Notes: generated from the letters alone by a model not told the origin. A stretch of 34,240 nt of DNA from an uncultured Coriobacteriales bacterium (GCA_946892075.1 CAMPNZ010000010.1:1-34240), one strand, 5' to 3'. Shown: positions 7,680 to 16,386, numbered from the stretch's first letter. Translations and numbers: made by a program.

Positions 7680-10106
7680 CTAAGAAGCTTGCTTAAGACA
7701 AATGCTCCGCGAAATAATATAGCAGATAACGAAATACCCAATATAGCCCACCAGCACCACAGCCAGAATTTGCGCAAGAATACCACCTGCCTGGGAAAGC
7801 GAGCCGATTTCCACCTTGATAGCGATAATAAATTGCAAGGCGTGCACCAGCGCAAGCGCAGCAGGAACAAGGAAATAGAAGCATACCTGCGCAAACAGCG
7901 CGCGGCTTGCCATGCCCGTTGTAGCACCAAGCTGCAGCAGCTTGGTATAATCCTGGCGCGTGTCAAGCGCTTGCGTTAGCTGTTGTATTGCAAGCAAACA
8001 CGCAGCTGCAACCAGCAAAATAAGCCCCAGGTATATCGCCATAAACGAGCCAATACCCTTCAACACACTTCCCATAACAACAATCTGATACGTGTTCATA
8101 ATAGATATGTTTTTCCACGGCTTTTGAATGTTGTTTGCCCAGGTAACTGGATGTTGGCTGGTGCCAAGAACGTCGCGAATAAAGTTCTGCTGTGCTGTGC
8201 GCGACGTATCTTTCAAGAACCCAAGAGCATTGCACGCATACAGCTTTGAGGTGTTGTCGATGAAACTATCAGGCACAACAAGCACCATGGCATATCCTGC
8301 AAAAATTCCTTTGTAATCGTTACCGCCCAACAGCGTTGTAAGCGTTAGCTTGCGACCACCAACTTCAACAGGAATATCGCCAGTAACGTATGGCATAAGC
8401 GCTTTGTAGCTGGGCTCAATCAGCGCAAGCAAGGCAACCTGATCACTCGCAAGCGATACGGTGGGCTTTCCTAAGTACTGGAGCAGGGCATTCACTTCAG
8501 AGGCTTTCAGATACAAAATGCTCCCGTAACCTTTTAAGTCGCTGGGGAGGGCGCCGTTTTCTGCGTTGATATTGTCGCTGTTATCTGCGGGTGCGGAAAA
8601 AACAGAAAACCCGTGTTCAGATTGATTTTGTGAAGATGCATCGGCGTTAGGTGTTGCGCTTGCAGTGGAACGTTCCTGTGCGCTACCGTCAGAACTTGTG
8701 CCTTGAGCGTTACCTTGTGCAGCATTCGTGGAGCCTTGAGCTGCGGGTTTGCTTTGCGTTGCGGTTTCGCGGTGGTGTTCAATGATTTGCTTGAACAGCG
8801 TTTCTGCAAAATACTTAGAATCGCTGTTTTCAAACGTCTTGCCAAGCGTCGAGTAAAAACGAAAACCCGCCGTATACGCAACATAGTCGTTCCAATGGTC
8901 AACATGAGTTTCTGCATAGCGCGCAATGTCGTAATCGGCTGGTGCGGGGTTGCTGTTCGCCGCATCAGATGTGGCGTTTTTGCTGGTAGAAGCAGCGGGC
9001 GCCCCTTCGCCAGCCTTTCGCGCACCCGCACCCGGCGCAGCTTCTGCATCACCATCAGCAGCGAACGCACCTTCAACAGCAATATGCGAGTCACTATCGA
9101 CGGTATCAGCTATTACCATAACGCGCGAAGTATCAATGTCTTTGAGCTGCCCATCGATACTACTTACCACGCCCAAACCAAGTGATAAGCCGCACAAGGC
9201 AACAAACACCGTTGCGCACACCAGCGTAAGCGACGCCCACGCGCTGTTCACAGATTTCGCAAACTGGCGCACAACGTAGCAGTTCAGTCCGCGAAAATAC
9301 AGCGGCTTTATCGTTTTCGCAATCACCACAATAAAGCCCGAAAGCGAAAAGAAAAAGAGCGCTGTCCCGAGTGTTACAAACAGCGTTGCCTGCGCAAAAA
9401 CGGAACTATCTGCATGGGTGCTCAGCCAAAATTTCAGCAACGAATACGAGTAACCAATGCACACCAACGACACCACAAACAGCGCAAACAGCACGTAGGG
9501 GTTTCGCAATTTGAAGCGATCGCTCACCAGCGACGACTTGAACAATATCGCTAAGCGAACGCGTGAAATGCACAGCGACGTTATCAGCGACGACACGGCA
9601 AAAATTACGCAGAACAGCTCCGTTGTAAACAGCAGCGCTTCCTGTGAAATGCTAAACGTGAACATGTCGGGCGGAAAGTCGAACAGCGAGGAAATATAAG
9701 GCGTTGTGAATTGCGACACAAGAATGCCCAAGCCCAAGCCAACAATCAGCGACACAACGGCACACATCACATTTTCAATAAGAATGATAAGCGCCAGGTG
9801 CATTTTTTTCATGCCAAGCAGGATATAGGTTGCAAATTCTCGCCGGCGGCGCTTCATAAAGAACAAATTTGACGACACCACCAAAAACATCACAATAATG
9901 GCAATCAGAACAGAAAGAGCCTGAATAAACATCTTCATCAGCTGATACATGCGACCCATATCGGGGGAAAGATCGGTGTAAAACCCCTGGCTGAGCAGCG
10001 CGTTGAAGCTGTAAAACATCATGATGGAAAGGCTGAGCGTTACAAAATAAATGGAGAAATCGCGCAGGGAGCGGCGCACATTTCCGAAGGCAATTTTAAT
10101 GAACAT
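7680..10106 (-). CDS. BceB-type FtsX-family ABC permease
   Basis: The N-terminus MFIKIAFGNVRRSLRDFSIYFVTL is typical of BceB/FtsX-type permeases that pair with a BceA-like ATPase and take part in sensing and removing antimicrobial peptides. About ten membrane segments are visible, with a very large extracellular region (about residues 310-640) between TM7 and TM8, the hallmark of the family. That region carries two low-complexity Ala/Ser/Gly/Gln inserts (about 345-395 and 460-530), making the protein about 808 residues, longer than the usual 640-670. I chose ATG 10106 over TTG 10124 because it has a GGGGGTGAAG Shine-Dalgarno and matches family N-termini; it overlaps the ATPase gene by 11 bp, implying coupled translation. 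Confidence 0.9.
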   Translation of the reverse strand: MFIKIAFGNVRRSLRDFSIYFVTLSLSIMMFYSFNALLSQGFYTDLSPDMGRMYQLMKMFIQALSVLIAIIVMFLVVSSNLFFMKRRRREFATYILLGMKKMHLALIILIENVMCAVVSLIVGLGLGILVSQFTTPYISSLFDFPPDMFTFSISQEALLFTTELFCVIFAVSSLITSLCISRVRLAILFKSSLVSDRFKLRNPYVLFALFVVSLVCIGYSYSLLKFWLSTHADSSVFAQATLFVTLGTALFFFSLSGFIVVIAKTIKPLYFRGLNCYVVRQFAKSVNSAWASLTLVCATVFVALCGLSLGLGVVSSIDGQLKDIDTSRVMVIADTVDSDSHIAVEGAFAADGDAEAAPGAGARKAGEGAPAASTSKNATSDAANSNPAPADYDIARYAETHVDHWNDYVAYTAGFRFYSTLGKTFENSDSKYFAETLFKQIIEHHRETATQSKPAAQGSTNAAQGNAQGTSSDGSAQERSTASATPNADASSQNQSEHGFSVFSAPADNSDNINAENGALPSDLKGYGSILYLKASEVNALLQYLGKPTVSLASDQVALLALIEPSYKALMPYVTGDIPVEVGGRKLTLTTLLGGNDYKGIFAGYAMVLVVPDSFIDNTSKLYACNALGFLKDTSRTAQQNFIRDVLGTSQHPVTWANNIQKPWKNISIMNTYQIVVMGSVLKGIGSFMAIYLGLILLVAAACLLAIQQLTQALDTRQDYTKLLQLGATTGMASRALFAQVCFYFLVPAALALVHALQFIIAIKVEIGSLSQAGGILAQILAVVLVGYIGYFVICYIISRSICLKQAS

Positions 10107-10911
10107 CGGCGTCTTCACCCCCAAGGTAGCTTACAACGTCCATGATGCTGGCGAAGAATTCTTTGCGGCTTTGAGTGCCGCGCTCCATCTGCGAAAATAT
10201 AAGGCCGTCTTTGATAAACACCACACGTGATGAATATGATGCGGCAACTGAATCGTGAGTGACCATAATAATGGTTGCAGCTTCCGCCTGGTTAAGCTGC
10301 ACAAATGCCTCTAGCAGATTGCGCGAATTTTTGGAATCGAGCGCTCCTGTTGGCTCGTCGGCCAAAATAAGAGCAGGACGCATAATAATGGCACGCGCCG
10401 CCGCCACGCGCTGGCGCTGACCACCGCTCATTTGCTGGGGAAACTTATGCAACACGTCGCTTATATTCAGGCGCAGCGCAATTTGCGTAATGCGGCCTTT
10501 AATATCGGACGCGCGAAATTTTGCAATCGTCAGCGGCAATGCAATGTTTTCATACGCGGTAAGCGACTCAATAAGATTGGCGTCTTGGAATATAAATCCC
10601 AGTTCATCGTGGCGAAAACGCGCAAGCTTTTGGCCTTTCAGAGCATTGAGCGGCGTGTTGTTAACGCTAATTGAGCCGGCAGTTGGTTTGTCGATGGTTG
10701 AAATGCAATTCAGCAAGGTTGTTTTACCTGATCCTGAAGGACCCATGATGCTTACGAATTCGCCCTGTTTAACGCGTAAATCAATGCCGTTTAATGCCTT
10801 GGTAATGCTTTTACGTGAACCAAAATATTTTTGCACGTGCGAGCATTCCAGAATGCACGGCGTTGCATCGGGTTGCTGGTTATCAGCACGTTGAGTATCG
10901 ATACGTGACAT
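10096..10911 (-). CDS. BceA-type ABC transporter ATP-binding protein
   Basis: A 271-residue ATPase of the MacB/LolD/BceA group: Walker A GPSGSGKTT, Q-loop GFIFQDANLI, signature MSGGQRQR, Walker B LILADEPTGALDS, H-loop MVTHD. The DEPTGALDS string and the overlap with an FtsX-type permease gene identify it as the motor of that exporter. The ATG at 10911 follows a near-perfect AAGGAGGAAGT. With the upstream kinase and regulator it makes a complete Bce-like resistance module; peptides such as bacitracin or lantibiotics are the usual targets, but the actual ligand is not predictable here. About 25 extra N-terminal residues precede the ATPase fold. Confidence 0.94.
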   Translation of the reverse strand: MSRIDTQRADNQQPDATPCILECSHVQKYFGSRKSITKALNGIDLRVKQGEFVSIMGPSGSGKTTLLNCISTIDKPTAGSISVNNTPLNALKGQKLARFRHDELGFIFQDANLIESLTAYENIALPLTIAKFRASDIKGRITQIALRLNISDVLHKFPQQMSGGQRQRVAAARAIIMRPALILADEPTGALDSKNSRNLLEAFVQLNQAEAATIIMVTHDSVAASYSSRVVFIKDGLIFSQMERGTQSRKEFFASIMDVVSYLGGEDADVH

Positions 10912-11035
10912 ACTTCCTCCTTGTTCGTAGGGCGTACACGCGCCATCGAGCGCCGTGCAGCGGAGCGTTTTCCTAGCTTGAGTTTATTGTCCCGAAAATA
11001 GTGAACGGCAACCATTGATTTAGCTAACTAAAACC

Positions 11036-11049
11036 TTACGATTTTGTCA
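11036..11049 (-). promoter_or_regulatory. BceR-box-like operator upstream of the transporter genes
   Basis: On the minus strand TGACA-AAAT-CGTAA matches the known BceR-type consensus TNACA-N4-TGTAA with one mismatch. It lies about 125 bp before the ATPase ATG in the gap between kinase and transporter genes, where the induced promoter of such modules normally sits. A weak TATTTT could serve as -10 further downstream. Confidence 0.4.
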
Positions 11050-11127
11050 CATTGCGAACGTGTTACGGTGCGGGAAGCGCGGTGGGAACGGGCGGCGGTG
11101 CAAAACATGAATTGCGAACACGCAACA

Positions 11128-12285
11128 CTACATTACGTCATGAAGCGCCGAACTAAAGCACAAGCACACGGTAGTTCCCTTCCCTACCTGCGATGATAAT
11201 CGAACCGACATGTTCATCTTGCGTGCTAACTTGTTGACCAAAAACAGTCCAATGCCTGTTGACTTCGCATATGCGCGGCCATTTTCTCCTGTAAATGCCT
11301 GTTCAAACACACGAGAACAATCGCTTGCAGGAATGCCAATACCATCGTCGCGTATCGACAAGACGGTCGTCTTCACGCCAAAATCATTGGTCTGCTGAGT
11401 GGCACTAATGTCGATGTATGAAGCTTCTGCCTGCGGTTTTCGGTATTTGATGGCATTCGAAATAATTTGCTCTATCATAAACTGCACCCATTTCGCATCG
11501 CCGCGCACGTTCACGTTCAAATTGCTTAAGCGCGGATACACTTTCGCAAGAATCATGTGGCGGCTATAGCGGTGGATGGCGCCCTTAACTACCTGGTCAA
11601 GCTGGATATTTTTGATGATGAAGTCGTTTTCTAGATTGCCGCTGCGCGCGTAATACAGTGTTTGGTCAACCAGCTCTTCGATGCGTTTGATTTGCAATCC
11701 AAGGCGCTGATTCACCGATGCGGAAGCAGAAAAGGAGAAATCGCCTGCTTGCGAAGGCGTTTCCCCTGCTTGCAAAGCTTGCTCGCGTTCCCCTGCGTGC
11801 TCGCGTTCCCCTGCGTGCTCGCGTTCCCCTGCGTGCTGCGACATATCGCTGTTGCGCAACAACAATTCACACGCAGCAAGTGGCGTTTTAATTTCGTGCA
11901 CCCACAGTTCCGTATATTGACGATAATCGCCCTGCTCTTGCTTGGTTTTTTCGATTTGAGAAACCATCGCCTGCGTCATCGTTTTCATAATGGAAAGCAC
12001 AAAAGCCTGCTCACGCGTGTGGGGGCTTGATGTAAGCGTGCTGCACAAATACGCCTGCGAACTCAGCGAGCGCGACAGGTCACTCAGTTCGCGGTAAAAA
12101 GAACGAATGCGCAGGTAATCGGCCACAAGCACCAGCACTGTTACCAACGCAATTACGCCAAGAATCAAAATCAGAACGCCAAGCGGCACGCGGGCAATAA
12201 GCATCCCCAGCACCGATAACAGCAGCGCAAAACATAGCAGCAACAGCCACGCTAGGCGATCAATGACGTAACTTGCAAACGTCAT
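11128..12285 (-). CDS. BceS-type intramembrane-sensing histidine kinase
   Basis: A 385-residue kinase with two closely spaced membrane helices (about 10-30 and 34-55) and almost no extracellular loop, typical of BceS-like kinases that get their signal from the partner transporter. The dimerisation box is LWVHEIKTPLA with phospho-acceptor His130; the ATP-binding domain shows an N-box (EQIISNAIKYRK), G1 (DDGIGIP) and G2 (GIGLFLVNKL). Between His130 and the rest lies an unusual insert of three HAGERE hexapeptides (151-168), encoded by an 18-bp tandem repeat, in the helical DHp region or its loop. AAAGGAG precedes the ATG at good spacing. The gene follows the regulator by 43 bp. Confidence 0.93.
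   Translation of the reverse strand: MTFASYVIDRLAWLLLLCFALLLSVLGMLIARVPLGVLILILGVIALVTVLVLVADYLRIRSFYRELSDLSRSLSSQAYLCSTLTSSPHTREQAFVLSIMKTMTQAMVSQIEKTKQEQGDYRQYTELWVHEIKTPLAACELLLRNSDMSQHAGEREHAGEREHAGEREQALQAGETPSQAGDFSFSASASVNQRLGLQIKRIEELVDQTLYYARSGNLENDFIIKNIQLDQVVKGAIHRYSRHMILAKVYPRLSNLNVNVRGDAKWVQFMIEQIISNAIKYRKPQAEASYIDISATQQTNDFGVKTTVLSIRDDGIGIPASDCSRVFEQAFTGENGRAYAKSTGIGLFLVNKLARKMNMSVRLSSQVGKGTTVCLCFSSALHDVM
11780..11833 (-). repeat. 18-bp tandem repeat (3 copies) in the kinase gene
   Basis: Three identical 18-bp units (TGCTCGCGTTCCCCTGCG on the plus strand) lie head to tail and encode HAGERE three times, with a fourth degenerate partial unit on each side. The unit keeps the frame, so copy number can change without breaking the protein. 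Confidence 0.92.
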
Positions 12286-12328
12286 ACGGTACTCCTTTGA
12301 ACCAATACGGGCAGGTCAGAAGCGTACG

Positions 12329-13093
12329 CTACACCAAACAATACCCAATGCCGCGATGCGTCACAATCGCTCCCTGCGCTCCAATGCGATCGAGTATCTG
12401 GCGAACGTGGCTGATATTAACCGTCAGTGTATTGTCGTCGATGAACTCATCGGTTTGCCACAGCTCCTCTTGTATGCGCTGACGTGGGACAACAACCCCT
12501 GCATTGCGCATCAGCAAGGCAAGAATTTTCATCTCGTTTTTGGTGAGCGTTGCCGTAGAACACGCCGCGTTGCGCTCGGACGTGTTGGCGGCGGATGCGG
12601 GGGTCGACGCGGGCGCAGATGAGCTGTTCACGGGCTCATTTTCATAATGCGAAATAGTGCAGGTGCTTAAATTCAACACCAGCGATTTATGGCGCAGAAT
12701 GGACGATGTGCCTGATGAACTGGCATACGCGCGGTTTAAGACGCGTTCGATACGCGCAAGCAGCAACTGCGGATTGTAAGGCTTAGCAACAAAATCATCC
12801 GCGCCCATCGTAAGCAGCATCAGCTCGTCAAGCTGAGAGTTTCTGCTGGTCACCACAATAATTGGCACGCTCGACTTTTCACGCAAGGCACGGCAGAGCA
12901 CCTGCCCGTCAACCCCAGGAAGCCCCAGGTCAAGCAGCAATAAATGCGGCTGCTGCGCAAAAATTTCATCAAGCGCCGCATCCAAGCTATGCAAAGCGCG
13001 CACCACATACGCCTGGTAACCTTGCGAAACAAGCAAATGCTGCAACTGAAACGCAACTTCAGAATCGTCCTCAACGACGCATAGCTTATACAT
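12329..13093 (-). CDS. BceR-type OmpR-family response regulator
   Basis: From the ATG at 13093 the protein is 254 residues: a receiver domain with acidic pocket ED(D) at 8-10, phospho-acceptor Asp55 in LLLLDLGLPG and Lys near 105 (VAKPYN), then a winged-helix DNA-binding domain ending in IVTHRGIGYCLV. This start begins the fold exactly (MYKLCVVEDD) and has GGTGGTG before it; the frame stays open 50 codons further upstream, but that stretch has no domain. An Ala/Ser/Thr-rich insert (about 165-190) sits at the start of the effector domain. It is the first gene of the four-gene module and should activate the transporter genes. Confidence 0.92.
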   Translation of the reverse strand: MYKLCVVEDDSEVAFQLQHLLVSQGYQAYVVRALHSLDAALDEIFAQQPHLLLLDLGLPGVDGQVLCRALREKSSVPIIVVTSRNSQLDELMLLTMGADDFVAKPYNPQLLLARIERVLNRAYASSSGTSSILRHKSLVLNLSTCTISHYENEPVNSSSAPASTPASAANTSERNAACSTATLTKNEMKILALLMRNAGVVVPRQRIQEELWQTDEFIDDNTLTVNISHVRQILDRIGAQGAIVTHRGIGYCLV

Positions 13094-13255
13094 AACACCA
13101 CCGTTCAACAGGGAATTTGCCGGCCGCGCACGAAACGCCTTCGCACCCCGCGCACAAAAGTATCGACAGACGCGCTTATATGTGGGAGTATACAGGTAGA
13201 ATTGATGCGCGCGCAAGTCATAACGCGCGCGTTTTACCAGCAAAAGGGATATGCA
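13094..13255. promoter_or_regulatory. divergent promoter region between bceR-like and MocR genes
   Basis: The 160 bp between the two divergent start codons contain AT-rich -10-like strings on both strands (TATACA/TATACT around 13189, TATAAG around 13175). Neither direction shows a good -35 at the right spacing, so no single promoter is claimed. The palindromic GTATAC near 13188 is a possible shared element. Confidence 0.35.
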
Positions 13256-14878
13256 GTGCTAACGTACGACTTACATAACGCAGGCAAACTGCCCTTATAC
13301 GAATACTTGTACCACTGTATCCGCCGCGACATTGCGCACGGCGTGCTTCCTGCGCACACGCGCCTTCCTGGAAAGCGCCGTTTAGCTGCGAATTTGGGCG
13401 TGAGCGTGAACACGGTTCAGCGCGCACTTGAACTGTTGCTTGCGGAAGGCTTCGTCTATTCCGCAGAGCGTAAAGGATATTTTGTAGAGGCGCTCGATTA
13501 CCACATAAAGCCTGATAAACGCGGGGAACGTGACGCACTTGACGCATTGGATGCACTTGACACACGCGACGCACGCGACACGACGAAGCTGACACCTCTG
13601 AACGCGCACACGCACGCATCATCGCAGGTAGCAGCACAAATAGCACAACGGGCAGAAGCAGACAAACCGCTCGCAACCGCGCTCCACACGCCGCACACAG
13701 CCGCGTGTGCACCCGCGCTCCACACACCGCGCGAAACGCCACGCGCAACGCCGCACGCACCCGTTCCCCACAAGCAGCAACAGCAGCAAAAAACCAGCTT
13801 GGAGCTGTTCCCCGTAAGCCTGTGGCACAAATGCATGCGAGAAGCGCTTATGCTCCCGAACAATAAATTGCTGCAAGCGCTTCCCTTCAAGGGACTGCTT
13901 GCACTGCGAGAAGCACTGGCGCGTTCGCTGTATGAAACGCGCGCGCTAAGCGTATCGCCGCACAATATCGTCATCGGCGCGGGAAGCGAATTGCAGTTTG
14001 ACCAGCTGTTATGGGTTCTTGGAGCAAACACACGCCTGGTGTTTCAAAAGCCGGGCTACACCAAACTTGCCGCCATTGCGCGCGGACGCGGCGTGTCGTG
14101 GGAAGGCATCGAGGCGCGCGAAAATGCGCTTGATATCGAGCAACTGGAACGCATGAACGCAAATGCAATTCGCGTAACGCCCGCCAATTTGTTCCCCAGC
14201 GGTGCCGTGATGCCCATCAAAGAACGAATTAAGCTGTTTACCTGGGCAAATAAGCAGCCATCACGAATCATTATCGAGGACGACTACGACAGCGAACTGC
14301 GCTACGGCTCGAAACCCTTTGCGCCGCTGTTTGCCGAAGACGTACGCGGGCGCGTGGTGTACATGAACACGTTCAGCAAAACGCTGGCGCCGTCGTTTCG
14401 GATTAGTTATATGATTTTGCCTGATGATTTGCTTAAACGCTACGAATGCTTATTTGCTGACTTTTCCAGCACGGTGTCGAGTTTCGAGCAATATGCTCTT
14501 GCGCGCTTCATTGACCAGGGGTTTTTCGAGCGGCACGTGTTTCGCCTGCGCAAGTATTATCGCAAAGTGTACGAGCAGTGGGAATACGCGTTGCATCACT
14601 CGGCGTTGGCGGGCGTCATGCGCGTTGAGCCGTGTGAAGCGGGAACGCATCTGCTGGTGCGCATCCGTACAAAACAGCAGGTAGAACGCGCAAAACTGCA
14701 AGCGCGAAGCTACGGCGTGCCGCTTGTTTTTCTGGAAGACTACATGGCAGATAAGCGCAGCGCAAGCCCTGACGCAAACGGATATTGCAACATTGTGATT
14801 AACTTTGCGAACATCCCAACACAAGGGATACAAAACTACATTTCCGCACTTGAACAGATATTTTTGCACACCACGTAA
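13256..14878 (+). CDS. MocR-type transcription regulator (GntR wHTH + aminotransferase domain)
   Basis: The GTG at 13256, preceded by AAAAGGGA, starts MLTYDLHNAGKLPLYEYLY, the standard MocR N-terminus; 540 residues. Residues 10-80 are a GntR winged helix (RLPGKRRLAANLGVSVNTVQ), about 85-175 a very long linker, and the rest a fold-type I aminotransferase domain with IIEDDYDSELRY and the PLP-binding Lys375 in NTFSKTLAPSFR. MocR proteins use PLP as a ligand cofactor to control genes such as pdxST or amino-acid pathways. The linker is much longer than normal and made of DALDALD, ATPHAP and QQQQQ low-complexity runs. No obvious metabolic target lies next to it; the divergent neighbour is the Bce-like regulator, so a link to that module is possible but unproven. 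Confidence 0.92.
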   Translation: MLTYDLHNAGKLPLYEYLYHCIRRDIAHGVLPAHTRLPGKRRLAANLGVSVNTVQRALELLLAEGFVYSAERKGYFVEALDYHIKPDKRGERDALDALDALDTRDARDTTKLTPLNAHTHASSQVAAQIAQRAEADKPLATALHTPHTAACAPALHTPRETPRATPHAPVPHKQQQQQKTSLELFPVSLWHKCMREALMLPNNKLLQALPFKGLLALREALARSLYETRALSVSPHNIVIGAGSELQFDQLLWVLGANTRLVFQKPGYTKLAAIARGRGVSWEGIEARENALDIEQLERMNANAIRVTPANLFPSGAVMPIKERIKLFTWANKQPSRIIIEDDYDSELRYGSKPFAPLFAEDVRGRVVYMNTFSKTLAPSFRISYMILPDDLLKRYECLFADFSSTVSSFEQYALARFIDQGFFERHVFRLRKYYRKVYEQWEYALHHSALAGVMRVEPCEAGTHLLVRIRTKQQVERAKLQARSYGVPLVFLEDYMADKRSASPDANGYCNIVINFANIPTQGIQNYISALEQIFLHTT

Positions 14879-14938
14879 GGCGCGCGCGTTACGTACGCCG
14901 TGCAGCGTGTTGTGCGCACAGTGTGCAAAGATACACTC

Positions 14939-15844
14939 CTAGCACGATGGATCGCTATCCAAAATAGATAAATACGTGTCAAGTTTCTGGTTGATGTACT
15001 GCGAAAACATATCCGCCATAGCTGAAACGCTCTGATTCTTGTGGTACTCATCGAAGGCTTCGTAATACTTTAAGCGGTCGGTAAATTTGATATCTATCGG
15101 CGGAAATCCCGCTTTCATCAGCTCAAAATTTGCAAGCAACCTGCCCGTTCGTCCGTTGCCATCTATAAACGGATGAATACTTTCAAATTCAATATGAAAA
15201 CGCGCAATCTTCGTTACGATATCTTCCTTGCTGCGCTTGTAACGTTGGAGCAAGTCTTCCATTTTCGGAACAATGCTTTGCGGCGGTGCAGGCGTAAGCG
15301 CCGCACCCATAATCCGCACTGGCACGCGCCGATAAACACCCCTATCTTCCTTTTTATCAGCCAAAACCAAGTAATGAATGTCTTTGATTACCTTTTCCGA
15401 TAACGGAGTTTTCGCACGTACAAGCTGCAAAACATATTCGAACGCTTCTTTGTGACCGATAACTTCCAAATGCTCTTTTAACGATTTACGATCGATAGTA
15501 AGCCCGCGCAGAACCATCTCGGTTTCGCGAAGCGTCAGGGTGTTGCCTTCTATGGCGTTTGAATTGTACGTGGAGCTTATAAGAAATTCTTCGTTGAGGC
15601 GCTCAAGCTCGCCTTGCGTAAGAGGGCGTCGTTTTTTTAGAATTGCTAGTTTACCTGCGATAACAGAAATAAGCGATGCTTCACGTTTATAGCGAGCGTC
15701 TGACGGCTTCACAGCATCAGCGGGAATTTTCCACGCTCGGCCTTCGTGGAACGCACCAGGGATTTTACCTTGCAAACACAAAGCGCGCACGCGTCTATCA
15801 GAAAGTGACCATTGTTCAGCTGCTTGTTGAACGGTGATATACAT
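14939..15844 (-). CDS. Fic-domain protein with N-terminal HTH (class II AMPylator)
   Basis: A 301-residue protein. Residues 1-45 look like an excisionase/MerR-type helix-turn-helix (VQQAAEQWSLSDRRVRAL...AWKIP). SNAIEG (95-100) fits the class II inhibitory motif (S/T)xxxE(G/N), and HPFIDGNGRTGR (224-235) is a complete Fic motif with catalytic His224, so AMP transfer from ATP to a target hydroxyl is likely possible and self-restrained by Glu99. GGGAGCG precedes the ATG at 15844. It is convergent with the MocR gene and divergent from the AlbA-type gene across a repeat-rich region. Target unknown; such chromosomal Fic proteins may be regulators or toxin-like. Confidence 0.93.
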   Translation of the reverse strand: MYITVQQAAEQWSLSDRRVRALCLQGKIPGAFHEGRAWKIPADAVKPSDARYKREASLISVIAGKLAILKKRRPLTQGELERLNEEFLISSTYNSNAIEGNTLTLRETEMVLRGLTIDRKSLKEHLEVIGHKEAFEYVLQLVRAKTPLSEKVIKDIHYLVLADKKEDRGVYRRVPVRIMGAALTPAPPQSIVPKMEDLLQRYKRSKEDIVTKIARFHIEFESIHPFIDGNGRTGRLLANFELMKAGFPPIDIKFTDRLKYYEAFDEYHKNQSVSAMADMFSQYINQKLDTYLSILDSDPSC

Positions 15845-15939
15845 CGATTATCGCTCCCATCTGGCACTTTCATTTGTTGCCTTAATTCCCACTTTCACCG
15901 TGCGCGCAGGTTCGCTGACGGCGGCGTCGGGCCTGCACT

Positions 15940-16001
15940 GTATTGTAGCGGAACAATACTGGCAATAACGGAATAGTATATAGCACGTATCGGAACAATA
16001 C
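15940..16001. promoter_or_regulatory. cluster of operator-like repeats before fic
   Basis: GTATTGT-N6-ACAATAC (15940-15959) is a perfect inverted repeat. CGGAACAATAC recurs directly at 15949 and 15991, with a variant CGGAATAGTAT at 15969, i.e. spaced 20 and 22 bp, about two helical turns. They overlap the candidate fic promoter and could bind the HTH part of Fic or the AlbA-type protein. Confidence 0.55.
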
Positions 16002-16005
16002 GCAA
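15977..16005 (-). promoter_or_regulatory. candidate fic promoter
   Basis: On the minus strand TTGCGT (16005-16000) and TATATA (15982-15977) are separated by 17 bp, within the operator-like cluster and about 130 bp before the fic ATG. Confidence 0.45.
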
Positions 16006-16098
16006 CTGAAACGGGAACGAAAATACGTGTAGCGTCAAACGCAAGGCACGAAACGTCCACGAAAAGCGAACTTGTTACCGCCGAACGCCAAAATGCAC

Positions 16099-16377
16099 CC
16101 CAAAAGCAAACGAAAAAACGCATTCCCCAAACGAAAACAGGCGCAAAAGCAAAAATACGTCCCAAAAGCAAACGCAAAAGCAAACGCAAATTTTTACGTC
16201 ACCGCGCATATTACCTGCGCAAACGAGCACAGCACACGCCTCAAACAAACGAAAACAAACGCAAAAGCAAACGCAAACGACAAAATACGCCAAAAAACAA
16301 ACGCAAAAGCAAACGAAAACGACAAAATACGCCCAAAAGCAAACGCAAAATCAAACGTATTCTTTTTCGTTTGTTTT
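16099..16377 (+). repeat. A/C-rich tandem repeat array (AAACGCAAAAGC-type)
   Basis: About 15 AAACG motifs occur in 260 bp, many in the 12-bp form CAAACGCAAAAG. A higher-order 42-bp unit containing CAAACGCAAAAGCAAACG and ACGACAAAATACGCC is repeated at 16255 and 16297, with a partial third copy. The array ends in an inverted copy (TCAAACG ... CGTTTG, 16351-16373) directly in front of the plus-strand promoter. Confidence 0.85.
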
Positions 16378-16386
16378 TGTTATAAT
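16378..16386 (+). promoter_or_regulatory. extended -10 promoter of the AlbA-type gene
   Basis: TGTTATAAT is a perfect TGn-extended -10 box, 31 bp before the ATG at 16418. No good -35 is seen; instead the inverted AAACG/CGTTT repeat covers that position, so a bound protein could block or replace -35 recognition. Confidence 0.65.

Noticed and set aside
7472..7966. Minus-strand frame through the permease end and its terminator
   Set aside because: Out of frame with the permease and crosses a strong terminator.
13094..13243. 50-codon N-terminal extension of the response regulator
   Set aside because: The receiver fold begins at the ATG 13093; the extension covers the divergent promoter gap.
16099..16377. 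CRISPR-like array
   Set aside because: Units are degenerate, directly adjacent and of mixed 12/42-bp period with no unique spacers, and no cas genes are near.
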